Source of the DNA: Tubiluchus corallicola
Taxonomy: Eukaryota; Priapulida; Priapulimorpha; Priapulimorphida; Tubiluchidae
Reading direction: 5' to 3'
Assembly: GCA_030141605.1 (NCBI GenBank)
Contig: JAQGDQ010000201.1
Location: 163,501 to 223,500, forward strand
DNA: 60,000 nt
Shown here: positions 1 to 12,764 of the stretch, one piece after another
Layout: every line of letters begins with the position of its first letter
Numbering within the stretch: the stretch's first letter is position 1
Notes under the pieces: model-generated
Told to the model about the DNA's origin: nothing
Seen by the model: only the letters and a program-made list of their open reading frames with translations
Database searches by the model: none
Translations under genes and position numbers: made by a program

Positions 1-1415
1 GTAAATTTCAGATTGCAGTTACTTTTTGTACCACATGAAATACCTAGAATTTTTTCATGTAGATCGACTCAATTTTAGAATTGCTCATTACTGATTATCC
101 TGCTAAAAATCAAAATTTAAGAATCTTCGTTCAAGCTTTTTTTACTTTGAGATAACTAATTATTAAAAAAATGGTTCTAATTTTTTTCATGCAATCCTCT
201 CCTATGTACAGTATGACAAAGCTTGCTTAGGAAGGTATGTAAACCCTGTTACATTTGCATGAAGCACAAGCAAACTTTCATGTTCGGTTTTTAAAACTTT
301 ATCTAAGATCCAGGTTGTGTCGTTGCAGTAAACAATGAAAGAGTGTTGCACATTTCCGCAATCTGTTAAATACGTACACCGTAAATCTAAAATAGGTAAT
401 TTTCTTACAAAAAACATTGTTTCCTCTTTGGTGATATGTAAACAGTAAATTGTTTTCAGGGTCAACATTTATATATGTTTATATATGTATAATCACAAAA
501 AACGTGACATTAGTAGTGAAGTTTTGTGGATGTGGTGCTGTTTAAATTGTAGTACATGGTGAATTACCTAAGCTAAAAAACCGAAAATGAAGCCTGTTAG
601 CAGTTAGAAGAGTGAATCTGATCTGTGGTTTGCCAGAAAAACAAAGTGAATGCTATTACCTACAGTCTTATTGCTCATGAGTTGTGAATGCCAAATAACC
701 TAATTTTTTTCATTTACTTGCTTCAAGCTATGTGAGCATATATGTGAAGTGTCCATTAGTACCTCATAGAGACAGTTTTAAGATACAGTTTTTGTCAGTG
801 GTTTATGTTAATAATATGCTTTGCACGACGTCTTAAATAATTCGTACTTGGTCACTGAATTTGTTTATTTGAAAAATGTATAAAACTTCTTAATTTGATC
901 ATCTTGTAATAATGCCTTCATCCTTTTCTTGGTCTCTATATCCCTACACTTTGCTTTTTTACATTTCTGCTTTGACCTCTTCAGTCTGTTTGCAATTTAG
1001 TTGAATAACATATGATTAGGTTGTCATTTATAATGTGAACTGTTAATTGTGGCGAGGTGTATGTATTAATATAGTTTTACATGAATACAAAACTGTCTTG
1101 ATATCGTGTTTGTCTTTCTAGCTGACACTCAAGCAAACCTGGATTAAGTGAAATCAACAAAAGCAGCTTCTTAAACAGGATTGTGGCAAAATAAGATTTG
1201 TCAATCCTAAAAAAGATTAAAAGTGATTTTCCAACCTTAAAAGCCATACATGGTTTGCCTGAATCACAATTGTAAAATAAATAAATTAATAAATAGAAGA
1301 ATAAATGAAAATGTGTGATAAAATTTAAAAGATATTTTTGGTTTATTAGCTAATAGGTGTTAACATTTTTAAAATTTTCGTTAAATTTACTGAACGTATT
1401 TGTTTATTATTTTAG
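1..1415. other. Probable intron or upstream part of the gene ending at 2371
   Basis: This AT-rich stretch shows no convincing plus-strand coding exon. It ends in a clean 3' splice site: a T-rich tract and TTTAG at 1411-1415, just before the terminal exon. By inference it is the last intron of the plus-strand gene, possibly with unrecognised small exons. On the minus strand, 202-468 is open for 88 codons with a fairly protein-like composition. I see neither a family motif nor matching splice partners there, so I do not call it a gene. Confidence 0.45.
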
Positions 1416-2371
1416 AATGCGAGCACCAACAGTTTGTTGGAGAGACATCTAGTAGCATTGACGTCTCCCAAAGTGAACTCAAGTCTGCTAATGATATTAA
1501 CATCTTGAAACCTGTTTCTGAGTTGTGTCAAGCTAACGAAGATGTAGATAATTTTACAAAAGACATAAATGATGAAGATGACTCAACTGCGCACTATGTA
1601 GAGCCGAGTGAGTGTACGCCCGAAGGAATGACAGAAAGTTCCGAATCATCAGATGCTGTTTTTGCCGAAACAAAGGACACAGGTGTAAAAGAAAAAATGT
1701 CTTCTGATAGTAGTAATGAAGTGAGTCAATGTCAAGCAGGTGAAAATGTGGAGATGCCAAAAAATCTGGAGTCAAACACAATTGATTCTGATGCTGCCGC
1801 TGAAGAAAATACTGATACATCAAAAGAAACTCTTGAAACAGTTTCAGATGCTGCTGCTTCCACTGTGCACGTAGACAGTGAAAGTGAAAGTCATCCTGCC
1901 TCTGTTATTACAGAAGAGACCTCCTCAGAAAATACTTTGCTAGTGATCAGTGACGTGTCAAGAGAAAGCACTCCTGATACTCCTGATGAAAGTTACGGTT
2001 CCCTTACACAGAACAAGCGTAAGAAAAAACTTGCACAAACTCGCCGTTTGTTATCAGAACCAGCAGGCAGAACTGACAATAAATCTAGTGTAGACCATAA
2101 TGCAAATTTGGAACATTTGACGCCCACCGTTTCTATAGAAAGAAGTACCAGTTCACCGCTTAGCGAAGCTACTGTTGTAGCTAGTGAAGGCACTTGCGAA
2201 CAACTTTACCCTCATGAATGTCGAGGTGTAGAGTACATCAAACAAGAAAGCGTTGGCATGGATGCAGAATTCACTGTACCCACGCCTGTAAAAGAAGTTC
2301 ATCACAGTTCAAACCCAATACGGAAATTGCGTAGAATGGGTGGCAAGAGCAAGAAAAAGTCAGCAACTTAA
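1416..2371 (+). CDS. 3' terminal exon of an unrecognised acidic, Ser/Thr-rich protein (partial)
   Basis: The exon starts after the TTTAG acceptor at 1411-1415, with the last two bases of a split codon, and ends at TAA 2369-2371. It encodes about 318 residues, so the protein is only its C-terminal part. The sequence is strongly biased: Glu, Asp, Ser and Thr dominate, with no predicted membrane segment or globular motif, which suggests an intrinsically disordered tail. Two basic clusters stand out. One is NKRKKKLAQTRRLL, about two thirds along; the other is the extreme C terminus, RKLRRMGGKSKKKS. Either could be a nuclear localisation or nucleic-acid-binding signal; that is inference. An open frame this long in AT-rich DNA, with balanced codon use and a splice acceptor at its start, makes it a real exon. 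The upstream exons and the gene's identity lie outside the window or are not recognisable. Confidence 0.72.
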
Positions 2372-4640
2372 CTTCAGAAGATGCATTTGTATTTTGGCTT
2401 GTTGTGTAGTATGAATGAAAGTGTTTGTTTGGCTACAATATGCGTTCGACTCGCTTCCTATTATCTTGACGTATTAATTCATTTCGGATTCAACAAAAAG
2501 TGGAGCATTAATTACAATGCTGTTTTAGTCACTTGTTACCATGACAACTTGAGTTGTGATAGCTGTGCATAATTTATAAATGAGCACATTTGACACATTA
2601 CACTTTGTGAACGTGATTATAGCTTTTCAGAAGCTATTGTTTTATAGTTGCAGTTTGCTGCTATGTAAGCTTTTTCTTACGTCTAATTAATTTATGATGC
2701 GACTTACACAGGTTGTTGCTATAAACTTGACATATTAGTTAGTGTTGCTAATACTTGATAAAAAATTATAATGAATGGCTACTCCAAGCTGGTCTTTGCA
2801 GGGATTTACCAAAGTAACCTTTGCAAATTGAGGCAATAAGCTACCGAAATCGAAATGCATGTGAAAGATTAAATTTTATTAGAATAACTTGCTTCCATGA
2901 AATCTTACTCTTAATACAGACACAAGAAGCTGGCTACTGAGAAGACGTTTACTGTTTTTAATTGTGACGGCATTTATTATATTGACTTTTTAATGCTAGA
3001 TAATTGAATGATGAAACACAACTATGGTGAAGAAAGGAATGCTATATTTTTTGCTTTTTGTGTAGCCTATTGTTAATGTCTTTGTGCACACTGGTGAAAA
3101 AAGTGCACAAATGAAAGTAGTCCTTTTGTGAGACAATGGTAATTATAATTTTAATACTCAAGCATGTTATTATTCGTATAAGATAATTTATAATCCACAA
3201 TTACAGTTCGTGATTAGATAAAATAGTGGTTTTGCTTCTGGGATAAGCTCAATTTGGGTTCATAAACTTGACTGCTGGTTAAATATTATTTGTTTTTGTC
3301 ATCCATACTACCTGTCATTTTCAGAGAATCAATTCAATTATTGTCAAGATCAAAGGATACCCATAATTTTTGGTCAGTCTCCTGAAGCAGTGAATAGTAG
3401 CTACTAACTATATTTAACACCTTTTTTGTTTGTTGATTGAAATAATTGTTATAATCTGTTTTTCAAGCTTATGATGTGTACACTGTTTGTTTTTTAATAC
3501 TACGTGCTGTTAACAAGATGTTGTAACATAATTTGTTATCTACACTATCAGCCATTTTTTACAAGTATTGCAAAATATTCATGATTGGTCATGCAGTTTT
3601 ACCTAGAAATATAATGTGGCTAAACTGCAAATAAAGGTGACTCCTGGAAACTGTATTGCAACTGTATGACCTGCAAATACTTACTGTTACACAATCTTTA
3701 TGCACATTTACTCTATGGAACAGTTCAGGCTTCACAGCGATAACTTTATTTCAGTAAATAATAGAGCTGTTTTGTAAAATAATATAAACTGTAAATACTG
3801 CTCTTTTCTTTAATTAACTAAAGGGCCTGTAAACGTGTTTCAATAAGTTGAATAACCTGGTTTCACTAACGTCCTATTATATTTTGGTGAATTAATATCG
3901 CTTTTATTTAATAGTCAGATTGTTACATACTTGTAATAAACCTGTTGTAAATAATGTTGCACTGTAAACACCGTTTTGTATTTACAACTGCGTAATTTGG
4001 TGCCCTAATGACCATGACTACAATTACTGGCAAATAATTGAGATGTTTGTGTAATTGTATACAGCTAATATTATTGCAAATGTTGTATTGTGTGCTAATT
4101 TTCGTAATGGTTTATTAATTGTTTTTGAATCTGTGTCAGGTGTTATTTAAATATTAATTTTTGTTGTAATGTAATTCGCCACAAAAGTTAATTGTACTTC
4201 TAGCGCTGCTGTTGTTATTTACATAAGTTTTGAACATTATGGCCTGTTCATATTCACAAAATTCATGGCATTTTTATGATCGATTTATTGATGTAATAAT
4301 AATGTTATACAATTGAACAGTACATGCTGTTCTGTCATTGTCATTTATTTTACTATATTTTCTGAGAAAACTGGGCACCATCAATTTTTAACATTCATAT
4401 ATTTGGTTCATGACGCTAAACATACTGTGTTGTTTTTTGATAAAGCTATAAAGTTGTTTGAGTATGTTTTAATAGATCTTCGTAATTAATCTAGTATAGT
4501 TGACGTTCAGTGTACTGCTGAATATGTTGTTTTTACAATTGAATAAACATAGTCGAGTTGCACCTCACTTAAAAATAAAGTGTGGTATATCATTAAACGT
4601 TGGTACTCTGTTTTTTACTTGACCCCTACTTCACCGTATC
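2372..4640 (+). other. Long 3' UTR and 3' flank of the gene ending at 2371
   Basis: About 2.3 kb of AT-rich sequence without a coding exon follows the stop codon. Several AATAAA-type polyadenylation signals occur on the plus strand, near 3631, 3936, 4541 and 4574. The last pair, followed by a change of composition and a GT-rich stretch, is a reasonable transcript end. The length of the UTR is inferred, not observed. A 63-codon open frame at 2381-2572 is not supported by anything else. Confidence 0.4.
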
Positions 4641-4983
4641 TCAGAGTCGGGATCTTGCTAAACTTGTCAAAGGCCCCACTCACCTGATTGTACAATAAGT
4701 AGGAGTAATTTGTGGCCTTTTTCTTTGTTTTAATGCTAATTAATGTATCACTGAACTACTTCATCTAAATCACAAATCAAATAATCGGACTCCTGGCTAC
4801 CATAAATGCCAAAAATTCAATACAAAAATTTAACAGTTGTCTCGCTGTGTTACCATTGCAAAAATATTGTGCAATATGTCCTTTGTAACGACCAATGCAA
4901 ATAACTTAGCTGCCATTTCTGGGTCTTTCTTTGCTTATATTTTCTACAATATTGTCTCGGAGAGACCATTCTTGCTTTATTTT
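4641..4983. other. Intergenic sequence before the assembly gap
   Basis: About 340 bases of AT-rich DNA in which I see no gene, RNA or repeat structure. It runs directly into the run of N. Confidence 0.5.
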
Positions 4984-5083
4984 NNNNNNNNNNNNNNNNN
5001 NNNNNNNNNNNNNNNNNNNNNNNNNNNNNNNNNNNNNNNNNNNNNNNNNNNNNNNNNNNNNNNNNNNNNNNNNNNNNNNNNNN
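4984..5083. other. Assembly gap of exactly 100 N
   Basis: The run of N is exactly 100 bases, the conventional placeholder for a scaffold gap of unknown size. The base right after it is the first base of the 3,438-bp tandem unit, so the left boundary of that duplication cannot be seen. Confidence 0.98.
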
Positions 5084-8000
5084 TATCGATATCGATATTC
5101 CTACTCACATGGCTTTGAATTATTACGAAACACTTGGGTGTTCTTTCATTAGCTTAAGCATAAAATTAGGTACCTTGGATGCACCCGACTGTCAGATCAT
5201 CGTTAGAAATTCCGCAAAAACCGGCTTCGTTCACAACCTAGTCTTACCTGTGTGACGATACAGTTGTCGACCTAGTTTTGCTGCTGAATGGTCGAACAAG
5301 AAAGCCAGCGTTTGGCCTAACCTGCAAAGTTTAAGTAGAATGAAGTTTTTTGGTGAAACGTTCACAATATTCTCTTGGATTGTGGTGAAAAAAGAGTTAC
5401 ACGGATTAGGTACGGTGTGATGTTTGCAAGCAAACAGTGCTTCCTCTGGGAGAGCCAGGGTGGTTTGTTATAACGAATCCGGCAATGCAACACCCGTAAG
5501 ACTGTGAACTCGTTTCATTTTGTTTGTAGCTACTTATCACGGACGTGATAGAAAGCTGATTGGGCATGGAGGCGTTAGAATGCTTACATTTAGACCTTGG
5601 CCACTGTCTGAGGTTGGAGGACAGCTGGTTACGTTTAAACACTGATTCGGCTCGGCCCTGGAAGGCAACAACGGCACTCACCGCTTACCAACGACTAGTT
5701 AAATCTGCCGTTAGTCTAGTACGTAACACCCTTATGAAGTAAGTTTCATTTTTAAACTAATAAAAGGAAAAGGTTCTAGCCTGGGCTTGAAGAACTTGTC
5801 GCGTCCTCAATCGTTTTAACACGGAACGTCTTGATCGTACATCTTCAGAGGCACGATTGGAGGAGCCATTAAAAAACGGCGCTTTTGAAATTAAAAATCC
5901 TCCAACACGTGCAGGTGACATCATCTTGTTCGTTTATCGGCTTGTTTTCCGATATGCCATTTTAAGGTGAATTCAGTCCGAAAATTTTCAACTCGCTGTT
6001 CCAAGATTGCAAGGTGTGTGAAATTTGCAGCTAGGGTTCCACGCTAAATATTGCGTGCATGATAGATTTTCTCTTTTTTAGCAGCACCTAAAGAACAATT
6101 AATTTATTGTTCTGTGCTTGTACTCAGTATTTTTGTACCGCCCTCTAGCAAAAGCTTGAGTTTCCATGTACACACTGTACTAGATAATAATTTGTTGGTA
6201 GGCCCTTATTATTACTGTAATGCTTCTCACGGCTTCTTGCTCCTGTTAGATTCGAGTGTGATGCTACTTATAGTGATTTACCCCATCATACCAGTTCATA
6301 GATTAGGCGGTGCACTTCACATAGGCCTCTCTACAACAGTTACATTAGTAAGACAGAAGGGGGTCAGGCCATTTTGACATGGCCGTTTGGGCGGCAACGC
6401 CGACGGCGCGACGATAAGCTGTGACTCGAACACGCAATAGATCATTTCTTTAGTAGGCTAAAATTGTGGGAATCCCTCGTGTACTGCCTGATTACCAAGT
6501 ACCTTTAAAACATGTACATTTTTTGTAAAAAATTATTAAATACGACCGTGTAAAGAAAATTGGAAACGACTGTCATTATCGTAATTATTAACAGATTATG
6601 ATAACGTGTAAAAGCACAGCTGATCGAACCGCTGAAAGCATTTATATCAAGTATTTCGTAATAAATATATGACAAAAAAACTTACAATTATAATTGTTAA
6701 AATCTCGATATTGATAGTCATATATGGCTCATTATTTGACAACACAATACACGCCCGTTTCTTCTAAAGGACATGAAGCTAGCGGTCAATGAATATAGTA
6801 TTGTGATAATAATATTACACGTAGCTGAACTGCTGCAGTATCGCTAAATATTGTTTTGAATAAATCTTTATCACGCACAGTTTTCTGTTATTTACTGTTC
6901 ATGTTATACCCGAGGTATCTTTGAACTAAATTGCTGTCATATTTTGAAAAAAATGCTAGTCTAAACTTGCAGCGTCTTCTGCTTGGTTCATTTTATAAAC
7001 AGCACATTAATACCACTCAAACGTGGAAAGTAAGAAGTGCAAAGTCAACTGACTGGTTTTAATCACATATTACTGCATGTATTAAATTTGGTGAAATGAT
7101 CTTAAAAGTAGTGTGGTGCCAAAATGTCCCTATGCCCGAATGTTCCGTGTCCAAATGTCACTGCAGAGAAAAGTAACTTTCCTAATAGCGCCAAAGATTT
7201 TACATTTTAAACACGCTGTATTCGCATCCCACGATGTAGACAGTCTCTAATTATTCTACCATGCATATACTTTACATACATTGCAACGCTAAATTTACAT
7301 TTCCAGACCTATTTTCTGTCTCACATTCATTACTTTCTGCATCCTGTGATTGAGTTTTAACAACCCTTTTGTTTCAGTTGTTTTTAAATTTAACTCTCTC
7401 ATTGATTCACCGAATATATTTAGAGCTTTCTCACACTTTAGTAAGTGATCAATAATGAAATACATGCATAATATTTTTTAGGTAGAGAACATATCAAGTC
7501 ATTCTTGAATTTATTTTTAAAATTGTTTTCTGTTTAATCATGTTCAGTTCCATTGTATTATTTTATAGACTATTTTTGGGTTATGACACAACTTGCACTT
7601 GATCACACAATCCAAAGGTCTGTTTATTTTGCTGTAACATTTTTCATAAAATCTCAGCTTTTTCTTTTTCTGACACTTTTCTCTAGCAATATTTTTTGAA
7701 TATTTGCGAACAGCTACTTTTATTTGTTGCTTCCAACGTCTTCCTTTTAGATATTGGCATTTAATACTTATTTCTATTTATATATTTATTATTTTTATAC
7801 ATTTCTATTTACATTTTACATTTATGCCTTCTTTCAAAAGTTGTCTCTCAAATGGAAGTGCCGCTTGTGGCAGTTGTTATGGTATGTCATGAATGTAAAT
7901 CTAATCTCAACATGGTCATCGACTGCAAAGAAAATGAAAATTAGTAAAAGAAGCAAATGTGAAGGCAGACATAATTTTTTATGAAAAAGAGTACGTAATT

Positions 8001-8521
8001 TTATTGAAACTTGTATAAATCTCAGAAAAGTGTTTGATAAAGAACTTAAACTGAACAGTGTTGAATAAAATAGTGTTTAAAGAAACCCTGCCACCACGTT
8101 CTTACTTGGGGGCTCATCCTTAGGGTGAAGTGGTTTCAACGTATTCACAATGTTCACGTCAAAATTAATTCTTGGCGTTATACCATCATCAACATTTTTT
8201 TCTTGATGTTATAGCAACTCACTAACCATTTAGCACTACATGATTTTTTTCAATATAGCTCTATATAGTTACAGTAATAGATACTGTGAATACTGTGGAT
8301 ACACTCGATTCTTTTCACCAAAATCGGCGAGTAAACAGATAGCAGCAAATAGTGTCTGTTTGCGAGACCAATTACACAATTTTACTTTACTTGTAAATCA
8401 CACTATATAGATAATTTCCTTAGTCCAGACTTCTTTACAATTTCCTTGTCTTTGATTACGATTTTAACTGCAATACTTCGTTTACATACATTTTATTTTT
8501 TCTTAGTTTATCGATATTTGA
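5084..8521. repeat. Tandem duplication, unit 1 (3,438 bp)
   Basis: This unit is repeated immediately downstream at 8522-11959 with an offset of exactly 3,438 bases. It begins with TATCGATATCGATATTCC and ends with TTTATCGATATTTGA, so the junction lies in ATCGAT-rich microhomology. The only difference I noticed is at 5827 (C) against 9265 (T); I did not compare every base. The content is AT-rich and non-coding: no open frame resembles a known protein, and no terminal inverted repeats or tRNA primer-binding site were seen. It may be a young segmental duplication, one copy of a longer tandem array hidden by the gap, or two haplotypes assembled in series. Confidence 0.93.
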
Positions 8522-11500
8522 TATCGATATCGATATTCCTACTCACATGGCTTTGAATTATTACGAAACACTTGGGTGTTCTTTCATTAGCTTAAGCATA
8601 AAATTAGGTACCTTGGATGCACCCGACTGTCAGATCATCGTTAGAAATTCCGCAAAAACCGGCTTCGTTCACAACCTAGTCTTACCTGTGTGACGATACA
8701 GTTGTCGACCTAGTTTTGCTGCTGAATGGTCGAACAAGAAAGCCAGCGTTTGGCCTAACCTGCAAAGTTTAAGTAGAATGAAGTTTTTTGGTGAAACGTT
8801 CACAATATTCTCTTGGATTGTGGTGAAAAAAGAGTTACACGGATTAGGTACGGTGTGATGTTTGCAAGCAAACAGTGCTTCCTCTGGGAGAGCCAGGGTG
8901 GTTTGTTATAACGAATCCGGCAATGCAACACCCGTAAGACTGTGAACTCGTTTCATTTTGTTTGTAGCTACTTATCACGGACGTGATAGAAAGCTGATTG
9001 GGCATGGAGGCGTTAGAATGCTTACATTTAGACCTTGGCCACTGTCTGAGGTTGGAGGACAGCTGGTTACGTTTAAACACTGATTCGGCTCGGCCCTGGA
9101 AGGCAACAACGGCACTCACCGCTTACCAACGACTAGTTAAATCTGCCGTTAGTCTAGTACGTAACACCCTTATGAAGTAAGTTTCATTTTTAAACTAATA
9201 AAAGGAAAAGGTTCTAGCCTGGGCTTGAAGAACTTGTCGCGTCCTCAATCGTTTTAACACGGAATGTCTTGATCGTACATCTTCAGAGGCACGATTGGAG
9301 GAGCCATTAAAAAACGGCGCTTTTGAAATTAAAAATCCTCCAACACGTGCAGGTGACATCATCTTGTTCGTTTATCGGCTTGTTTTCCGATATGCCATTT
9401 TAAGGTGAATTCAGTCCGAAAATTTTCAACTCGCTGTTCCAAGATTGCAAGGTGTGTGAAATTTGCAGCTAGGGTTCCACGCTAAATATTGCGTGCATGA
9501 TAGATTTTCTCTTTTTTAGCAGCACCTAAAGAACAATTAATTTATTGTTCTGTGCTTGTACTCAGTATTTTTGTACCGCCCTCTAGCAAAAGCTTGAGTT
9601 TCCATGTACACACTGTACTAGATAATAATTTGTTGGTAGGCCCTTATTATTACTGTAATGCTTCTCACGGCTTCTTGCTCCTGTTAGATTCGAGTGTGAT
9701 GCTACTTATAGTGATTTACCCCATCATACCAGTTCATAGATTAGGCGGTGCACTTCACATAGGCCTCTCTACAACAGTTACATTAGTAAGACAGAAGGGG
9801 GTCAGGCCATTTTGACATGGCCGTTTGGGCGGCAACGCCGACGGCGCGACGATAAGCTGTGACTCGAACACGCAATAGATCATTTCTTTAGTAGGCTAAA
9901 ATTGTGGGAATCCCTCGTGTACTGCCTGATTACCAAGTACCTTTAAAACATGTACATTTTTTGTAAAAAATTATTAAATACGACCGTGTAAAGAAAATTG
10001 GAAACGACTGTCATTATCGTAATTATTAACAGATTATGATAACGTGTAAAAGCACAGCTGATCGAACCGCTGAAAGCATTTATATCAAGTATTTCGTAAT
10101 AAATATATGACAAAAAAACTTACAATTATAATTGTTAAAATCTCGATATTGATAGTCATATATGGCTCATTATTTGACAACACAATACACGCCCGTTTCT
10201 TCTAAAGGACATGAAGCTAGCGGTCAATGAATATAGTATTGTGATAATAATATTACACGTAGCTGAACTGCTGCAGTATCGCTAAATATTGTTTTGAATA
10301 AATCTTTATCACGCACAGTTTTCTGTTATTTACTGTTCATGTTATACCCGAGGTATCTTTGAACTAAATTGCTGTCATATTTTGAAAAAAATGCTAGTCT
10401 AAACTTGCAGCGTCTTCTGCTTGGTTCATTTTATAAACAGCACATTAATACCACTCAAACGTGGAAAGTAAGAAGTGCAAAGTCAACTGACTGGTTTTAA
10501 TCACATATTACTGCATGTATTAAATTTGGTGAAATGATCTTAAAAGTAGTGTGGTGCCAAAATGTCCCTATGCCCGAATGTTCCGTGTCCAAATGTCACT
10601 GCAGAGAAAAGTAACTTTCCTAATAGCGCCAAAGATTTTACATTTTAAACACGCTGTATTCGCATCCCACGATGTAGACAGTCTCTAATTATTCTACCAT
10701 GCATATACTTTACATACATTGCAACGCTAAATTTACATTTCCAGACCTATTTTCTGTCTCACATTCATTACTTTCTGCATCCTGTGATTGAGTTTTAACA
10801 ACCCTTTTGTTTCAGTTGTTTTTAAATTTAACTCTCTCATTGATTCACCGAATATATTTAGAGCTTTCTCACACTTTAGTAAGTGATCAATAATGAAATA
10901 CATGCATAATATTTTTTAGGTAGAGAACATATCAAGTCATTCTTGAATTTATTTTTAAAATTGTTTTCTGTTTAATCATGTTCAGTTCCATTGTATTATT
11001 TTATAGACTATTTTTGGGTTATGACACAACTTGCACTTGATCACACAATCCAAAGGTCTGTTTATTTTGCTGTAACATTTTTCATAAAATCTCAGCTTTT
11101 TCTTTTTCTGACACTTTTCTCTAGCAATATTTTTTGAATATTTGCGAACAGCTACTTTTATTTGTTGCTTCCAACGTCTTCCTTTTAGATATTGGCATTT
11201 AATACTTATTTCTATTTATATATTTATTATTTTTATACATTTCTATTTACATTTTACATTTATGCCTTCTTTCAAAAGTTGTCTCTCAAATGGAAGTGCC
11301 GCTTGTGGCAGTTGTTATGGTATGTCATGAATGTAAATCTAATCTCAACATGGTCATCGACTGCAAAGAAAATGAAAATTAGTAAAAGAAGCAAATGTGA
11401 AGGCAGACATAATTTTTTATGAAAAAGAGTACGTAATTTTATTGAAACTTGTATAAATCTCAGAAAAGTGTTTGATAAAGAACTTAAACTGAACAGTGTT

Positions 11501-11959
11501 GAATAAAATAGTGTTTAAAGAAACCCTGCCACCACGTTCTTACTTGGGGGCTCATCCTTAGGGTGAAGTGGTTTCAACGTATTCACAATGTTCACGTCAA
11601 AATTAATTCTTGGCGTTATACCATCATCAACATTTTTTTCTTGATGTTATAGCAACTCACTAACCATTTAGCACTACATGATTTTTTTCAATATAGCTCT
11701 ATATAGTTACAGTAATAGATACTGTGAATACTGTGGATACACTCGATTCTTTTCACCAAAATCGGCGAGTAAACAGATAGCAGCAAATAGTGTCTGTTTG
11801 CGAGACCAATTACACAATTTTACTTTACTTGTAAATCACACTATATAGATAATTTCCTTAGTCCAGACTTCTTTACAATTTCCTTGTCTTTGATTACGAT
11901 TTTAACTGCAATACTTCGTTTACATACATTTTATTTTTTCTTAGTTTATCGATATTTGA
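8522..11959. repeat. Tandem duplication, unit 2 (3,438 bp)
   Basis: Second copy of the unit at 5084-8521, in the same orientation. Its right end is a true boundary: after TTTATCGATATTTGA the sequence departs into unrelated DNA at 11960. Both copies contain a short stretch (10552-10608 here) of degenerate TGTCCAAATGTC-like words, also seen near 34030-34220. Confidence 0.93.
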
Positions 11960-12764
11960 ACTACCTATGTCCTGCACTGATAGGCCTCATTTATGGGCAC
12001 ATATTGCTTGACATTCAAAAAGGTGTTATGTAGTATCATTCTTATGTAAGTTTTTGAAATTGCTTTGACATTAGCCTTGTTAAGCCTTATAACCATAATT
12101 TCCTTCATTTCAACTAACTGACATTTTTCAAAGTAAACTTGTTTTTGAGAAATATTTTTAGGAACCTTAATTTCGAATATTAATATTAAAAATAAATGCA
12201 GTAGTTTGAGCAAATGTGAAATAAAAGAAGTTGAATCAAAGTTAGTAACAGCTGCATTGCAAGATTTCTGAGATCGACTTTGAGAAAGAAGTAGAAAGGG
12301 AAAACAGTACAGGTGGGTATGGTGGTATAAGTAGTAACTCAACGCAGTTTCAGATTTTGTGTGGTAGAGTGGTATTTTCATTTTGAATTCGTTTAAGTCG
12401 CTTCTTGGCTCGTGTTGTAGCTAGTGAAAATCGGTGCTATTTGTGAATGACTTTTTGAGAGTAAAGAAATTTCATTTTGTCACAGTTTAAAGTGTAGTGT
12501 ATTGTGTTATCATTGGAGAAAATAAACATCAAAGTTGAACTCATTGTCACGTAATTTTTCATTACTTGTGGACTTAAATGACGTAAAATTTTCGCCAAAA
12601 AGTAATTCAATTCAGAGCCAGAATGTATGCCAATGCCCATAATTTTGTACCATATTACTAGGTATGTCATCGCTCGTTATCCACCTGATTTTTTGTGAAT
12701 GAGTGTTGATCTATTTTATTACATTTACAGATAATTTATAATATTCAAAAAGCTAGTGATTCTG
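11960..12764 (+). promoter_or_regulatory. 5' flank, probable promoter and 5' UTR of SNRNP27
   Basis: About 800 bases lie between the end of the tandem duplication and the SNRNP27 start codon. No coding exon is convincing. The gene's promoter and 5' UTR must lie here if there is no upstream non-coding exon, but I cannot point to a TATA box or initiator with confidence. A 138-codon minus-strand open frame at 11965-12381 looks like chance. Confidence 0.35.

Noticed and set aside
5406-7984. Small open frames of 60-91 codons inside the tandem units, repeated at +3,438
   Set aside because: Their conservation between copies merely reflects the DNA duplication. They show no domains, and several overlap on opposite strands.
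5084-11959. LTR retrotransposon or its two LTRs
   Set aside because: The two 3.4-kb copies are directly adjacent with no internal region, and no primer-binding site, polypurine tract or gag-pol motif is visible.
11965-12381. 138-codon minus-strand open frame upstream of SNRNP27
   Set aside because: AT-rich composition (Ile, Lys, Leu, Tyr), no motif, no splice context, and it starts at the duplication edge.
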